A program made the translations under genes and the position numbers. Of a stretch of 64,000 bases of DNA, positions 23,664 to 32,400 are shown one piece after another. Within the stretch, counting starts at the first letter, position 1. The number at the start of each line of letters is the position of its first letter. The stretch is from contig NZ_SWDV01000004.1 of the NCBI RefSeq assembly GCF_005877905.1, forward strand, positions 1 to 64,000, given 5' to 3'. The notes beneath the pieces are model-generated. The model worked only from the letters and a program-made list of their open reading frames with translations, searched no databases and was not told the DNA's origin. This DNA comes from Pseudomonas nicosulfuronedens (GTDB lineage Bacteria > Pseudomonadota > Gammaproteobacteria > Pseudomonadales > Pseudomonadaceae).

Positions 23664-25637
23664 ATGTCCCGTCTTTCCGCTGCCGTGCTGCTGGCCGGCC
23701 TTTGCCCTGGCCTGCTGGCTGCCGCCGAGCAACCCAAGGCGCCCACGTCCTTTACCACTGCCGCCCAGGAGCAGGTGCGCCAGTCGCTGCCCTTCAGTGA
23801 CCGCGCCGATTTCGACCGGGTGGAAAAGGGCCTGATCAAGCGCCCCGAGAACCTCGTGATCAAGAACGAGGACGGCACGGTGGCCTGGCAATTGGGCGAC
23901 TACGACTTCATCAAGGCCGCCAAGGACGTGGCCAGCGTCAACCCGAGCCTGATGCGCCAGGCGCAGCTGAACCTCAGCTACGGCCTGTTCAAGGTCACCG
24001 ACGGCATCTATCAGGTGCGCGGCTTCGACCTCGCCAACACCACCTTCATCGAGGGCAAGACCGGCTGGATCGTCATCGACACCCTGACCACCCCGGCGAC
24101 CTCCAAGGCCGCCTACGCCCTGGTGAGCCAGGAGCTGGGTCAGAAGCCGATCCGCGCGATCATCTACAGCCATGCCCATATCGACCACTTCGGCGGCGTG
24201 AAGGGCCTGGTCAGCCAGGAACAGGTCGATAAGGGCGAAGTGCAGATCATCGCGCCCAAGGGCTTCATGGAAGCGGCGATCAAGGAGAACGTGCTGGCCG
24301 GCAACGCCATGCTGCGTCGTGCCACCTACCAGTACGGCACGCTGCTGCCCAAGGGGCCGAACGGCCAGGTCGACATGGCCATCGGCAAGGGGGTCGCCCA
24401 CGGCCCGATGAGCATCATCGCGCCGACCAGGCTGATCGAGGGCAACCTGCAGGACCTGGAAATCGACGGCGTGCCCTTCACTTTCCAGAACACTCCGGGC
24501 ACCGAATCGCCAGCGGAAATGAACGTCTGGCTGCCGCAGCAGAAGGCTCTGCTGATGGCCGAGAACGTCACCGCCACCCTGCACAACCTCTATACCCTGC
24601 GCGGCGCCGAGATTCGCGACCCGCTGGGCTGGAGCAAGTACATCAACGAGGCGCTGCACCGCTTCGGCGACCAGGCCGAGGTGATGTTCGCCGTGCACAA
24701 CTGGCCGCGCTGGGGGCACGAGGACATCGTCCGCACCCTGGAGAAACAGCGTGACCTGTACGGCTACCTCAATGATCAGACCCTGCACCTGGCCAACAAC
24801 GGGGTGACCATCAACCAGATCCACGAGCGCCTGAAAGTGCCGCCGGAGTTGGCCAACGAATGGTTCAACCGCGGCTACCACGGCAGCGTCAGCCACAACG
24901 TGCGCGCGGTGGTGAACAAGTACCTGGGTTACTACGACGGTAACCCGGCGACCCTGAACCCGCTGGCGCCAGAGGATTCGGCGGTGAAGTACGTCGAGTT
25001 CATGGGCGGCGCCGACCACCTGCTGCAGATGGCCAAGGCGTCCTACGACAAGGGCGAATACCGCTGGGTGGTGGAGGTGGTGAACAAGCTGGTCTTTGCC
25101 GACCCGAGCAACCAGGCGGCACGCAGCCTGCAGGCCGACGCCCTGGAACAGCTCGGCTACCAGGCGGAGAACGCCGGTTGGCGCAACAGCTACCTGGCGG
25201 CAGCGCAGGAACTGCGCAACGGCGTGCCCCGTGACCTGCCGCCGATGAAGTCGGGCAGCCCCGATGCGCTGGCGGCGATGGATACCGGCCTGCTGTTCGA
25301 CTACCTCGGCGTGCGTCTGAACGCGGAAAAGGCCGAAGGCGAGGACTTCGCCATCAACCTGGTGCTGCCGGACAAGAACGAGCAGTACCTGCTGGAGCTG
25401 AAGAACTCGCACCTGAACAACATCAAGGGCGTGCAGAGCGAGAACGCCGGGCAAACCGTGACCATCGACCGTGCCGACCTCAATCGCCTGATGCTCAAGG
25501 AAGTCTCGCCGGTGCGCCTGGTGTTCGAGGGCAAGCTCAAGAGCTCGGGCAATCCGCTGCTGCTGGCCAAGCTGTTCGGCATGCTGGAGGACTTCAACTT
25601 CTGGTTCGACATCGTGACCCCGCCCGAGAAGAGCTGA
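23664..25637 (+). CDS. sdsA1: Secreted alkylsulfatase (SDS hydrolase) SdsA1
   Basis: The 657-residue protein has a signal peptide (first ~21 residues, ending AAA). The metallo-beta-lactamase domain carries the binuclear zinc motif [10 protein letters not shown] with H170, H172, D174 and H175. A dimerisation domain follows, and the C-terminal SCP2-like domain (about 530-657) binds the alkyl chain. The length and all three domains agree with P. aeruginosa SdsA1, which splits primary alkyl sulfates such as SDS to alcohol and sulfate. It is transcribed divergently from its LysR regulator and ends at a strong intrinsic terminator. Confidence 0.93.
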   Translation: MSRLSAAVLLAGLCPGLLAAAEQPKAPTSFTTAAQEQVRQSLPFSDRADFDRVEKGLIKRPENLVIKNEDGTVAWQLGDYDFIKAAKDVASVNPSLMRQAQLNLSYGLFKVTDGIYQVRGFDLANTTFIEGKTGWIVIDTLTTPATSKAAYALVSQELGQKPIRAIIYSHAHIDHFGGVKGLVSQEQVDKGEVQIIAPKGFMEAAIKENVLAGNAMLRRATYQYGTLLPKGPNGQVDMAIGKGVAHGPMSIIAPTRLIEGNLQDLEIDGVPFTFQNTPGTESPAEMNVWLPQQKALLMAENVTATLHNLYTLRGAEIRDPLGWSKYINEALHRFGDQAEVMFAVHNWPRWGHEDIVRTLEKQRDLYGYLNDQTLHLANNGVTINQIHERLKVPPELANEWFNRGYHGSVSHNVRAVVNKYLGYYDGNPATLNPLAPEDSAVKYVEFMGGADHLLQMAKASYDKGEYRWVVEVVNKLVFADPSNQAARSLQADALEQLGYQAENAGWRNSYLAAAQELRNGVPRDLPPMKSGSPDALAAMDTGLLFDYLGVRLNAEKAEGEDFAINLVLPDKNEQYLLELKNSHLNNIKGVQSENAGQTVTIDRADLNRLMLKEVSPVRLVFEGKLKSSGNPLLLAKLFGMLEDFNFWFDIVTPPEKS

Positions 25638-25664
25638 TCCCGCTCAAGCCCGCGTCACCCGGTG

Positions 25665-25704
25665 ATGGCACAATGCAGTGATTGCATTGTGCCATTGTTT
25701 TTTT
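25665..25704 (+). terminator. Strong intrinsic terminator after sdsA1
   Basis: A perfect 13-bp stem (ATGGCACAATGCA, 25665-25677, with 25683-25695) and the loop GTGAT are followed by TGTTTTTTT. It separates sdsA1 from lapG and occupies the region an upstream lapG start would use. Confidence 0.92.
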
Positions 25705-25721
25705 CGCGGCCAGTCTGCACC

Positions 25722-26483
25722 ATGCCACCCCTGCGCCCGCAGCTGGTTGTTGGCGCTCGCAGTCGGGTAGTCGCGATCGTGTTCAGCCGTTGTTCCAGGA
25801 CGTTGCGCCGTTGCTGGCCGGGCCCTTTGGCCCTGGTGCTGGTGACATCGCTCGGCGTCCTGGCGGGCGCCCAGCAGCTCGAGTGGGACTTCAAGCGCAT
25901 TGGCGAACAGTCCACGCGGCTCTACGGCCCGCTGGGCGACGGTCAGGTGCGCATCGACGCCTGGCAGAAGCTGCTCGCGCAGCAGGCCTCCGCCAGCGAG
26001 CGCGAGCAGTTGCAGGCGGTCAACCGCTTCTTCAACGACCAGCTGCGTTTCACCGACGACCTGAGCCTCTGGCACGAAGTGGATTACTGGGCCACGCCGG
26101 TGGAGGCGTTGCTCAAGGGCGCCGGTGATTGCGAGGACTTCGCCATCGCCAAGTACATCAGCCTGCGACACCTGGGCGTGCCGGCACAGAAGCTGCGCAT
26201 TACCTACGTCAAGGCATTGCGTTTGAACCAGGCGCATATGGTGCTGACTTATTACCCGAGGCCCGACGCCGTGCCGCTGGTGCTGGACAACCTGATCGGC
26301 AGCATCCTGCCGGCCAGCCAGCGCAGCGACCTGCAGCCGGTCTATGCGTTCAACGGCGAGGGCCTGTGGCTGGCCGGCAGTGGCGCGGGCGGCGGCAAGC
26401 AGGTGGGCGACAGCAAGCGGCTGTCGCGCTGGCAGGACCTGTTGAAGAAGATGAAGGCCGAAGGCTTTCCCGAGAACGAATAG
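25722..26483 (+). CDS. lapG: LapG periplasmic cysteine protease that releases the adhesin
   Basis: This is a bacterial transglutaminase-like cysteine protease of 253 residues from the chosen ATG. The triad is visible: Cys137 in GAGDCEDFAIAKY, His172 in NQAHMVL and Asp189 in VLDNL. A hydrophobic export signal covers about residues 32-50 (ends AGAQQLEW). LapG cuts LapA-type adhesins at a di-alanine site in their N-terminal region when not held by LapD. The substrate encoded nearby has such a site (TAAG). The start is uncertain: an in-frame ATG further up lies inside the sdsA1 terminator, the chosen ATG has no clear Shine-Dalgarno sequence, and a GTG at 25779 is possible. lapD follows after 48 bases. 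Confidence 0.88.
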   Translation: MPPLRPQLVVGARSRVVAIVFSRCSRTLRRCWPGPLALVLVTSLGVLAGAQQLEWDFKRIGEQSTRLYGPLGDGQVRIDAWQKLLAQQASASEREQLQAVNRFFNDQLRFTDDLSLWHEVDYWATPVEALLKGAGDCEDFAIAKYISLRHLGVPAQKLRITYVKALRLNQAHMVLTYYPRPDAVPLVLDNLIGSILPASQRSDLQPVYAFNGEGLWLAGSGAGGGKQVGDSKRLSRWQDLLKKMKAEGFPENE

Positions 26484-26531
26484 CTCCTCTGACTGAGGCG
26501 AATAGCTCCATCGACGGAGCCTGGAGACACG

Positions 26532-28475
26532 ATGTCCCTGTTCAAACAGTTGTTGATCGCCATCTGCCTGTTCCTGGTGGTCGCCTTCAGCGGCAGCTTC
26601 ATGGTCGGCCTGGAAAGCTCGCGCGAGCAGTATGGCAACCAGCTGCGCTCCCATGCCCAGGATGCGGCTACCGCGCTGGGCCTGTCGCTGACGCCGAACA
26701 TCGACGACCCGGCGATGGTCGAGCTGATGGTCAGCTCGATCTTCGACAGTGGCTACTTCGAGAGCATCCGGGTGATCGACCTGTCGACCAACAAGGTGAT
26801 CGTCGAGCGCACTGGCGTGCCCGACGCGGTGGCAGCCAAGGTGCCGCAGTGGTTCATCTCGCTGATCGACCTGCACTCGGCCGGCGGTGACGCCATCGTC
26901 AGCCGTGGCTGGACCCAGGCGGCGCGGGTCGAGGTGCTCAGCCACCCGATGTTCGCCATCGCCAAGCTCTGGCAGAGCGCCCTGGGCAGCCTGCTCTGGC
27001 TGGTGCTGTGTGGCATCGCCAGCGCCGTGCTCGGCGCCATCCTGCTGCGCCGCCAGCTCAAGCCGCTGGACTACATGGTGGAGCAGTCCCACGCCATCGC
27101 CCGCCGTGAATTCCTCAGCCTGCCGGAACTGCCACGCACCCCCGAGCTGCGTCGCGTGGTGCAGGCCATGAACCAGATGGTGGAGAAGCTCAAGGCACTG
27201 TTCCAGGAGCAGGCCCAGCGCAGCGAACGCCTGCGCGACGAGGCCTATCAGGACAGCCTGACAGGGCTGGGCAACCGGCGCTTCTTCGACATGCAGCTGA
27301 ACAACCGGCTGAGCGCCGAGGACCGGGTCAGCAGCGGCGTGTTGCTGGTCCTGCGGGTGAATGATCTCGCCGGACTGAACCAGCGCCTGGGCGGCCAGCG
27401 TGTCGACCAGTTGCTCAAGGCCGTGGCCGACCAGTTGCGCCTGGCTGGACAAGGGGTGGGCGCGGGCCTGACGCTGGCTCGCAGCCGTGGCGGCGAGTTC
27501 GTCATGCTGGCGCCCGGGCTGATGCCCGAGGACGCGCCGGCCCTGGCGATGCGCCTGGAAGGCATGCTCGCTGCGCTGGTCACCACCGGTGCCAGCGACG
27601 TCAGTCCGGTTGCCTGCCTGGGGCTGGTGCCTTTCGTTTCCGGCGAATCCGCCCAGGCGCTGTTGCAGCGCGCGGACGAGGCGCTGGTGCAGGCCGAGCG
27701 GCAGAACGACAGTTGCTGGGCCTTCCTCCAGGGCGGCGCTAAGCCGGTCGCCGAGGAGCGTCACAGCTGGCACCAGTTGCTGGACGAGGCGCTGGTGCAC
27801 AAGCGCTTCCAGTTGCACTTCCAGGCCGTGGTGTCCTGTGCCGACCCGCAGGTGGTGCTGCATTACAAGGTGCTCTCGCGCCTGCCGGACGGACAGGGCG
27901 GCAGCATCGCCGCCGGGCGCTTCCTGCCCTGGCTGGACCGCTTCGGCTGGACCGCGCGGCTGGATCTGCTGATGCTGGAAAGCGTGCTGGCGGACATGGC
28001 GAAGCACAATCGACCGCTGGCGTTGAACCTGTCCGCTGCGCTGCTGCGTGACGAATGGGCGACCACCCGGGTGTTCGACCTGCTGAAGCAGCACCCGCAA
28101 TTCGCCGGGCGCCTGACCCTGGAGCTGGAAGAAGACCAACTGCCGGCGCAGCCAGTGCTCGAAGCGCTGACCCGCCGTCTTGGCGAGCTGGGATATCGTC
28201 TGAGCCTGCAGCATTTCGGCGGGCGCTTCAGCATGATCGGCAACCTGGCCCGGCTGGGGTTGGCGTACCTCAAGGTCGATGGCAGCCACATCCGCCATAT
28301 TGATCAGGAGAACGACAAGCGCCTGTTCATCGAGGCGATGCAGCGCGCGGCGCACAGCATCGACCTGCCGCTGATCGCCGAGCGCGTGGAGACGGCCGGA
28401 GAGTTCCGTGTGCTGAAGGAGATGGGTATCCAGGGCGTGCAGGGGCAGCTGTTCGGTGGGCCGGCGCCCTGGTGA
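26532..28475 (+). CDS. lapD: LapD inside-out c-di-GMP receptor controlling LapG
   Basis: The 647-residue protein has a membrane segment at about 5-24, a periplasmic output domain (25-152), a second membrane segment (153-175), HAMP, then a GGDEF-like domain whose active site reads RGGEF (319-323) and an EAL-like domain whose signature is KVL (446-448). Both enzymatic motifs are degenerate in the manner of known LapD proteins, so it binds c-di-GMP but should not make or degrade it. Binding through the EAL domain changes the periplasmic domain so that it captures LapG and spares the adhesin. GGAG precedes the ATG. It is cotranscribed with lapG. Confidence 0.93.
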   Translation: MSLFKQLLIAICLFLVVAFSGSFMVGLESSREQYGNQLRSHAQDAATALGLSLTPNIDDPAMVELMVSSIFDSGYFESIRVIDLSTNKVIVERTGVPDAVAAKVPQWFISLIDLHSAGGDAIVSRGWTQAARVEVLSHPMFAIAKLWQSALGSLLWLVLCGIASAVLGAILLRRQLKPLDYMVEQSHAIARREFLSLPELPRTPELRRVVQAMNQMVEKLKALFQEQAQRSERLRDEAYQDSLTGLGNRRFFDMQLNNRLSAEDRVSSGVLLVLRVNDLAGLNQRLGGQRVDQLLKAVADQLRLAGQGVGAGLTLARSRGGEFVMLAPGLMPEDAPALAMRLEGMLAALVTTGASDVSPVACLGLVPFVSGESAQALLQRADEALVQAERQNDSCWAFLQGGAKPVAEERHSWHQLLDEALVHKRFQLHFQAVVSCADPQVVLHYKVLSRLPDGQGGSIAAGRFLPWLDRFGWTARLDLLMLESVLADMAKHNRPLALNLSAALLRDEWATTRVFDLLKQHPQFAGRLTLELEEDQLPAQPVLEALTRRLGELGYRLSLQHFGGRFSMIGNLARLGLAYLKVDGSHIRHIDQENDKRLFIEAMQRAAHSIDLPLIAERVETAGEFRVLKEMGIQGVQGQLFGGPAPW

Positions 28476-28515
28476 TTGACGTCAGGGCGGGGCGCTCCTG
28501 CGGGTAATTCGCCAT

Positions 28516-28850
28516 GGCTTTGGCTCTGGCTCTCGAAGATTTCCAGAGAAATTTCCGCACGCTCCGGAGTGCCCCTTTCAGGAGGCCTCGTTGAACCGGA
28601 GTTTCAGGGGTTGAGCGGCATGGATGCCGCGAGAGCCGCGATGGGCCAGGGATGGCCCTTCGCGGCGTGCCCCTGAAGCTTCGGTTCAACGAGGGTATTT
28701 TTCGCCCCAAGCGAAAAACCGGATGGCAGGGGCGAGACCTTTGCCTCCTTTGGGTCTTTCCAAAGGAGGTCGCCCGAGGGGGCGAAACACGAAGTCCGCG
28801 CATACGCCGAAGCGGCGCAGAAATCCCCAGCCTGAGGCAAAAGCATTTCG
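28516..28850 (+). repeat. Long structured intergenic repeat, copy A
   Basis: About 335 bp match 50166-50513 in the opposite orientation. Shared blocks include CAGGAGGCCTCGTTGAA, GGAGTTTCAGGGGTTGAGCG, TTCAACGAGGG, AAAAACCGGATG, GACCTTTGCCTCCTTTGGG and AAAGGAGGTCGCCCGAGGGG. Internal arms (28584-28609 with 28671-28696) form a long hairpin. Short frames through it give low-complexity basic products often predicted in Pseudomonas genomes but without a ribosome binding site; I regard it as non-coding. Confidence 0.8.
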
Positions 28851-28982
28851 AGCAAAGACTGATCTTGCACGTGGAAAGCGACGGCTTGGGCAGCGTCCGT
28901 AGTGGGTCGTGCCATGCGGTTCGCGAACAAGCTCGCTCCTACAGGGAGGGCTATGCAGCCGTCGCGCAAAAGAAAACGGGGC
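28851..28982. repeat. Single REP-like unit at the end of the lapD-side intergenic region
   Basis: One arm of the GAGCTTGCTCG...GTAGGAGC class lies at about 28919-28943 without an obvious partner. Together with copy A of the long repeat it accounts for most of the 507-bp gap after lapD. Confidence 0.7.
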
Positions 28983-29312
28983 TCAGATCAGCCCCGTTTC
29001 CTCGTCGTCGTTGATCAGCCGGGTCAGCCCGCCCAGGGCTTCCCGAGCCTGGGTGCGGTTGAGCAGCTTCGAGCGTGCCGCCGGCGGCAGGTCGGTGATA
29101 CGGATCACCCCCTTGGTGATCAGCACCGAGATCAAGTCCTCCAGTACCCGGATCATGTCCAGGTCGCTCTGCTTGAGTTGCAGCAGGCTGCTCTCGGCCG
29201 CCCAGGCCTGGATGTCCGGATGGTCCGCCGGCAAGGTACCGGTGGCGCCTTCGAACTCGGCGTCCTCGACGCGCGCGACTTTTCCCTCGGCGTTGCGCTG
29301 GATGTACAGCAT
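28983..29312 (-). CDS. Small conserved Pseudomonas protein next to the adhesin gene
   Basis: The 109-residue protein (starts MLYIQRNAEGKVARVE) has no signal peptide or membrane segment. Its middle is helical (LKQSDLDMIRVLEDLISVLI) and it ends in GGLTRLINDDEETGLI. Similar proteins in pseudomonads carry the uninformative label 'tryptophan synthase subunit beta like' and, from memory, often sit beside large lap-type adhesin genes. There is no resemblance to TrpB catalytic motifs. The start at 29312 has GGGGACGGG before it; an upstream extension would cross the hairpin at 29346-29383. It is on the same strand as the adhesin and immediately downstream, so it may help in its production, but this is inference. 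Confidence 0.75.
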   Translation of the reverse strand: MLYIQRNAEGKVARVEDAEFEGATGTLPADHPDIQAWAAESSLLQLKQSDLDMIRVLEDLISVLITKGVIRITDLPPAARSKLLNRTQAREALGGLTRLINDDEETGLI

Positions 29313-29345
29313 CGACCCGTCCCCATGTCTCTTGATGTGAAGGAA

Positions 29346-29383
29346 CGACAGCGGGACCACCCCGAAGGGTGGCCCCGCTGTCG
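29346..29383 (-). terminator. Hairpin between the adhesin and its downstream small gene
   Basis: The arms CGACAGCGGG.CCACCC and GGGTGG.CCCGCTGTCG form a long stem with the loop CGAA. It lies about 45 bases beyond the adhesin stop. There is no long T run, so it may attenuate rather than end transcription, limiting read-through into the small gene. Confidence 0.6.
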
Positions 29384-29428
29384 TCGTGTCAGAGCCTGAC
29401 CGTTTGGAAGCCTGGCGGCAACCGCGGA

Positions 29429-32400
29429 TCAGTGATGCTCAGTCTTGACCACCGGGTCGGAACCCGCCACCAGCTTGTTGACGATCTCGGTGGAGGTCGA
29501 GCCGTAGCTGGAGAGGTCGACGCCGCTCAGCTTGATGGTCACGTCCGCTGCACCGCCACTGTTGATCTGCCCGGTGGTGCTCACCTGCAGAGTCGAGGTC
29601 GCGGTGTCCACCTTCAGGTAGCTGAGGATGTCGTTGTGCGCGGTCTCCGGCAGCAGGTCGCTGATATCGATGCGGTCACCTTCGCCGGCCTTGAAGTCGG
29701 TGATGGTGTCGTTACCGGTATCGCCGGCCTTCCAGATGAACAGGTCCGCGCCCGCACCACCGGTGAGGATGTCGTTGCCCTTGCCGCCGGTCAGCTGGTC
29801 GTCGCCGGTGCCGCCGATGAGGATGTCGTTGCCATTCTCGCCGAACAGGAAGTCGTTGCCGCCCTGGCCGTAGAGGATGTCGTTGCCCTCGCCGCCGTAG
29901 AGGTTGTCGCTGCCTCCACGGGTATCGCCCTCGACGTTGAACAGCGTGTGGTTGTTCTTGATGTAGTCGTACATCTCGTCGCTGGTCGCGGCGTGGCCGT
30001 TCTTCAGCTCCAGGAACGCCGACAGCGCGCTGACGCCGGAGCCCGCCGGCATGTCGGCCGGTTTCGCCGGATTGCCGTTGACGCCCCAGGGCAGGTTATC
30101 GGTGTTGATGGTGTCACCGAAGATGATGTCGTCGCCGGCACCGCCGTGGATGGTGTCGTTGCCCGACGGCGCCAGCTCGGTGCTGGTGGAACCGCCATGC
30201 AGCGCGGCAGTGAGGTCGCTGGCCTGCTTGACGATATCCACCTGGCCGACGGTTGCGTAGGTGGTGGTAGCCTGCTTGATGTTGTCGAGGTAGACCGTCG
30301 CGGTGCCGGTACTGGTGTTATCGGTCAGCACGAAGTCGAAACGATAGGTGCCTTCACCCACGCTCTTGCTGCTGTAGGTGTCGTTACTTGCGTTGTAATT
30401 CAGTGTGTGCGACTCGACCTCCGTCCAGACACCTTTGACGTTCTGCATCAGCTTCCAGGTGAAGGTGTCGCCGTTACGCATGGAGTCGCTGAATTCGAAG
30501 CTGAAGACCGAAGTGCTGTTCTTGCCGACCGTCAGGTCCGAGCTGTTGGCGGTGGTCGAGCCGGCCGCGTTGGTATCGGTCAGACGCAGCTCGCCTCCAG
30601 AGATCGCGGCCGTGCCGGTGGAACTCGGAGACAACGTCCAGCCGGTGAGTGCGGTGCCGTTGTTGAAGGTGAACAGCGTGGAGGACGAGCTCCAGTTCAT
30701 CGACGAATCGATACCGGTGACGCTGCTGTTGTCGAAGTACTTGAGAATGTCCGAATTGACGTTGGTGCCGATGCCGATGGCGCGTACTTCGCTGAGGTCA
30801 CTGAGGGCAACGAAGGCCTGGGCCGACTCCTTGACGATACTGTTGCTGGTGCTGGAGCCATCACCGTAGGTCTTCGACTCGGTCGGGTCGCCGTCGGTGA
30901 GGAACAGCGTGAGGTTGGTGTAGCCCTTGGTCTGGCCGTTGAACCAGCTGACCGCCTGCTCGAACGCCGCCTGGTAGTCGGTGCCGCCGGTGGCGGACAG
31001 GCCGTTGATGGCGGTGACCAGCTTGTCGATGTTGGCGCTGGTCAGGTCGGAGACGCTGACCTTCAGGCTGGCGGTGCTCTGGAAGCCGATCAGGGCGATG
31101 TTGACGACGCCGTCGTGGCCCTTGAGTTCGTTGGCCAGGTTGATCAGCGCGTCCTTGACCAGCTTCATGCGCGAGTCGTTGTACGCCGCGCCGGACTGGC
31201 CGGCGAGGTTGTAGGCCATGCTGCCGGAGGTGTCGATCACCAGGGCGATGTTGTAGTTGGTGCCGCCCTGAGTGAGGGTCTTGACGCCGCCTACGTCGCC
31301 GAGGATCACGTCGTCGCCCGAGCCACCGGTGAGGGTATTGTCGCCGTTGGGCGTGGTGCTCGGTATCTGCACCTGGCCGACGTGGATGTCGAAGCCATAG
31401 GTCGCCGAAGTATCGACGCCACCGTTGGCAGTGCCGCCGCTGTCCTGTACGGCGAAGCTGAAGTGAGCGTTGCTGCCCGAGCTGTCCGGGACGAAGGTCA
31501 GTTTGCCGCTGGAGATGTCACTGACGCTGATGGCCTGGCCGGCTTTCACCGCGGTGCCGTTGAGCAGCAGGCTGCCGGAGTCCGGCAGGGCCTTGACGAT
31601 GACGTTCTGCAGGCTGTGGTTCTGGCCGTTGGCGGAGTCCGCTGTGTCGCTGAAGGCGAAGTCCTTGGTGCCGAAGGTGTAGGTCTTGCCGGCGTAGACG
31701 CTGGCCGAACCGTCCGCCGACAGCGGCGCATCGTTCACCGCGGTGACGGCGAAGGTCAGGGTACTCGACGAGCTGGAGAAGCTGTCGTGGCTGTCCTGCA
31801 CCGAGAACTTCAGCGTCGCGTAGGTGGAGCCGGCGGCGTTGGCCAGGGGGGTGTAGACCAGGCTGGTGAGCAGGCTGACGGCGATCACCTGGCCGGCGGT
31901 CACCGACTGGCCGTTGAGGGTCAGGCTGCCGGCAGTGGGCAGGTTGTCGATGCGGATGGCCTTGAGCGCATCGCCAGCGTCCTTGTCGGCGAATCCGAAG
32001 TCGGCGGCGGTGAAGGTGCGGCTGCTGTCCTCGTTCAGGCTGACGGTCTTGTCGGTGCCGGTGGGGGCGTCGTTCTCGCCATTGATGGTGATGGTCACGG
32101 TGGCCGGAGCGCTGACCGCGCCCTGGACGTCCTTGGCGGTGTAGGTGAAGGTCACCTGGCGGGTTTCGCCGACGTTGAGCGAGTCGAACGCCGTGCCCGG
32201 GTTGTAGACGTAGCTGCCGTTGGCGTTGAAGGTCAGGGTGCCGGCGCTCGGGCCGCTGACCAGCGCGTAGCCGTTGGCGTCCACGGCGCTGTCGATATCG
32301 GTGGCGGTCGGAACCTGGCCGCTGATCGAGGTGTTCTCGCCAGTGGTCTTGCTGTCGCCCTTGGCTTCCGGCGCATCGTTCACCGCGTTGACGCCGACGG

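Noticed and set aside
23607..25454. Long minus-strand frame opposite sdsA1
   Set aside because: No domain and no start signal; sdsA1 on the plus strand has intact zinc ligands, signal peptide and terminator.
25644..28355. Long minus-strand frame opposite lapG and lapD
   Set aside because: It covers a terminator and two well-supported plus-strand genes; composition is that of an antisense artefact.
28624..29014. Short plus-strand frames across repeat copy A and the REP unit
   Set aside because: Basic low-complexity products, no ribosome binding site, and the same DNA forms hairpins conserved in copy B; considered non-coding.
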